A stretch of DNA of 58,000 nt from positions 127,348,891-127,406,890 of the forward strand of contig CM043947.1 in the NCBI GenBank assembly GCA_014529385.2, read 5' to 3'. Every line of letters starts with the position of its first letter. Positions within the stretch are counted from its first letter, which is position 1. The DNA comes from Adiantum capillus-veneris. Its lineage: Eukaryota > Streptophyta > Polypodiopsida > Polypodiales > Pteridaceae. Below are positions 55,900-58,000 of the stretch, piece by piece. Position numbers and translations under genes: made by a program. A model generated the notes under the pieces. It had not been told where the DNA came from. It saw nothing but the letters and a program-made list of their open reading frames with translations, and made no database searches.

Positions 55900-58000
55900 T
55901 CCCTGAGAGGATTTTGCTAGATACAGAGCCCGAGAGTTTGGATGCACAAGGGGACTTTGTTGCTAGAGTGGCCAATGGCCTCGGGGGAGCTTAGTCGCTT
56001 CTTTCTCCAGCACGACGGGTTGCGGCCCGAGAGGAGGAGAAGCGGCTACGTCGGGGCATTGCCTCCTTACAGAGGACGCAGGAGCAACACCCAAGTAGTC
56101 CCTGGATGGAGGATCAGCTGGTGCAAGCTCGCAGGAGTTGATCACCATTGAGGAGCAGTGCCATGAGTTTGCCGACCACCGACAGGCATCTCAGTGGGTG
56201 GCATTGTTATTGGAGAGTTTTTTGAGATAATGGGTCCCCGCAATGCGCATACGAGTGTTCGCCAATTGAGGAGACAGAATGGGACAGATTCCACAAAGCC
56301 TGAAGACATACGGGCAATAGCTACTGACTTTTATCGAAGCTGCTCTCAATTGAGCCATAGTCAGAGCACAGGGATGTATTCAAAGAGCGGGTGTGGGCAC
56401 AAATGCCTTGCCTCGTCACTAAGGAGATGAGACAGATGCTTGAGAGCCCTCTCTTGCCAGAGGAGATTCAAGAGGCTCTCAGAGCACTCCCTCGTGGTAG
56501 TTCCCCTCGAGAGGATGGTTTGATCCCTAGTTTTTCCTTGGAGTACTGGGAGGTGCTGGATAGGACCTATGTAGTGCATACCAACACATTTTGTATTTTT
56601 GAAAAGGCTCTGAGTTTGAGAATTCAGCCACTACTTGAGAGCATCATACATGAGAGTCAAACACCCTTTGTCAAGGAGCGTAGTATCCTTGACAACATCT
56701 TCAACTTTTGGGAGGCGACTCCCCTTGTCCGCCTGCGAGGAGAGGATCTTGTGGTGCTCCTTCTCGACTTTGAGAAGGCCTACGACAGAGTTGACTTGGA
56801 CTTCCTAGAGGGCACTTTGCACTGGATGGGTTTCTCAGATGCATGGATCGGAGGGGTGTCTACCCTCTACAGGTGTGCTCAAGGGGAATGCCTCATGCTT
56901 ACACGCTCAATACGGCAGGGCTGCCCTCTTGCCCCCTTCCTGTTTCTTTTCTACGCAGAGGCAATAAGCAGATTTTTGGCCTCACAGGAGGTTGGCTCGC
57001 AAGGCCTATAGTTACCCATTCACGGAGAGGAGCTTCTGGACGTTGAGTTTGTTGATGACTCAGGCATGTTTTTGGAGGACTGCGAGGCCAATTTGCACAG
57101 GTGTGAGCAGGCTCTGGAGGTGTTTTCTTATGCATCGGGAGCATTGATCAACTCGCAAAAGACAGTTTCTTTTTGGGTTGGTGATGCTCCAACGCCTAAC
57201 TAGATGCCTGGAGAGGGCTTTCCTTGGATCCCTTCAGGGACTCCCGTTCACTAATTGGGCTGCCAGATTGGCTTGGGCTTGTCATCAGAGCAGCAGACTA
57301 CCCCCCTCCTCCTAGCCATCAGGAGGAAGTTGTTACATTGGAGCTCGGCGAGGCTCTCTCTTGCTGGCAGAGCTGTGGTGGCCAACCAAGTGCTCTTGGC
57401 CACCATGTGATACATCACATCTTGCTGGATCTTCTCGAGTTCTTTTATCAGCGAGCTAGAGAGGCTGATCAGGAAGAGGAGAGTCAAAGCATGTAGCTTC
57501 GCTGCATGAGGGGGGTACAGAGCATGTGTCAGGACATCGTCGAGGCTATACCAGCAGAGTGGCACATGCCTCTCGAACCGGCGGCTCCCAGCTGGATGGG
57601 GGCCTTTAATCGCCTTGAGGTCCTCATCGCAATTCGGGCCTGCTCCGACTCAGGGCTTCGCATGTTTCTTGAGGTTCAGCGAGAGGGTAGCCTCCACAGA
57701 GTTGCTCCAGAGGTAGTAGAGTGTTGCTTTCAGCGGATTCAAGTTGTGGGCATCAGAGGGAGGATTCGTGTGCTTGATCCCAACCTGACAGATCTTGAGA
57801 CTGGACATTGGAGGCTCTGGGCTTGGGAGAGTCGCCCTCTGTTGCAAGAGCAGTGGGACCCTAGGGAGTGGTTTTGGCAGGACGCTTTTGCTTCAGCTGA
57901 TCACCCAGGGATTCCTTTTCTCTAGTACACAGCATGACTGGGATGCCACATACTGGCTGCTCGGAGAGAGGCCCGCTCTGTTGTGGCAGGTCACTGGCAG
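55900..58000 (+). pseudogene. LINE ORF2: reverse transcriptase, internally deleted, truncated by window end
   Basis: Readable in successive frames. The pre-RT region has LRRGIASLQRTQEQHPS and FFEIMGPRNAHTSVRQLRRQ. The RT (56391-57011) has GSSPREDGLIPSF, FVKERSILDNIFNFWEA, VVLLLDFEKAYDRVDLDFLE, IRQGCPLAPFLFLFYAEAIS, and in the next frame FVDDSGMF, the catalytic F-x-DD box. Post-RT sequence (LSLAGRAVVANQVLLATMWY) and a further frame (57506-57925) continue to the end. About 60 residues are missing between DRTYVVHTNTF and LSLRIQPLLES, where the LIPK and RPISL blocks belong. TAG at 57201 and other frame changes disable it. Confidence 0.8.

Overview
This is nuclear DNA from a land plant: genes with GT-AG introns, a plant U/P-type cyclin, a PASTICCINO1-like FKBP/TPR gene, and plant families of Ty3/gypsy, Ty1/copia, LINE and DNA transposons. 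Host genes are sparse, introns are long, simple (CT)n, (GT)n and (GA)n arrays are frequent, and mobile elements are nested. This fits a large repeat-rich genome such as that of a fern, but nothing in the window proves the clade.

Layout. 0.4-4.3 kb holds decayed LINE pieces and a foldback MITE carrying a tRNA-like insert. 6.27-7.24 kb is a two-exon, apparently intact U-type cyclin behind a CT-rich leader. 7.3-10.5 kb is gene-poor. 10.5-21.8 kb is a decayed CACTA-like element whose minus-strand gene is split by a nearly complete 9.3-kb Ty3/gypsy element of the dual-RNase-H (Tat-like) kind, with two ~1.57-kb LTRs. 21.9-34.85 kb is a 390-bp tandem duplication; its second copy was entered by a 12.2-kb DNA transposon at 22480-34682. 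35.1-35.4 kb is a 312-bp TC array. 36.3-37.7 kb is a repeat block that may be an old LTR. 38.6-40.4 kb is a copia remnant. 41.35-46.45 kb is a copia element on the minus strand with both LTRs. 48.2-50.9 kb holds the last five recognisable exons of a PAS1-like gene on the minus strand. 54.4-58.0 kb is a LINE with a damaged reverse transcriptase, cut by the window end.

The best candidate for something undescribed is the 12.2-kb transposon. It has perfect 22-bp terminal inverted repeats and a 4-bp duplication (TCTA), and an unoccupied copy of the same target lies 390 bp away. It carries a DDE-like transposase gene on the plus strand and two minus-strand genes: a Lys/Glu-rich, coiled-coil, Cys/His-finger protein, and a NIF/FCP1-type HAD phosphatase-like protein. 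Its introns and intergenic DNA, but not its exons, are full of short palindromes built on CCACTT...AAGTGG, some in 205-bp tandem units and one in a perfect 46-bp inverted repeat. The 4-bp duplication recalls the Sola superfamily, but family membership is not established.

The genes of the nested elements are mostly in continuous frame but broken by premature stops that are all TAG or TGA, as expected from C-to-T decay of methylated CAG and CGA codons. These copies are therefore probably non-autonomous today. The only plausible working host genes are the cyclin and the PAS1-like gene.
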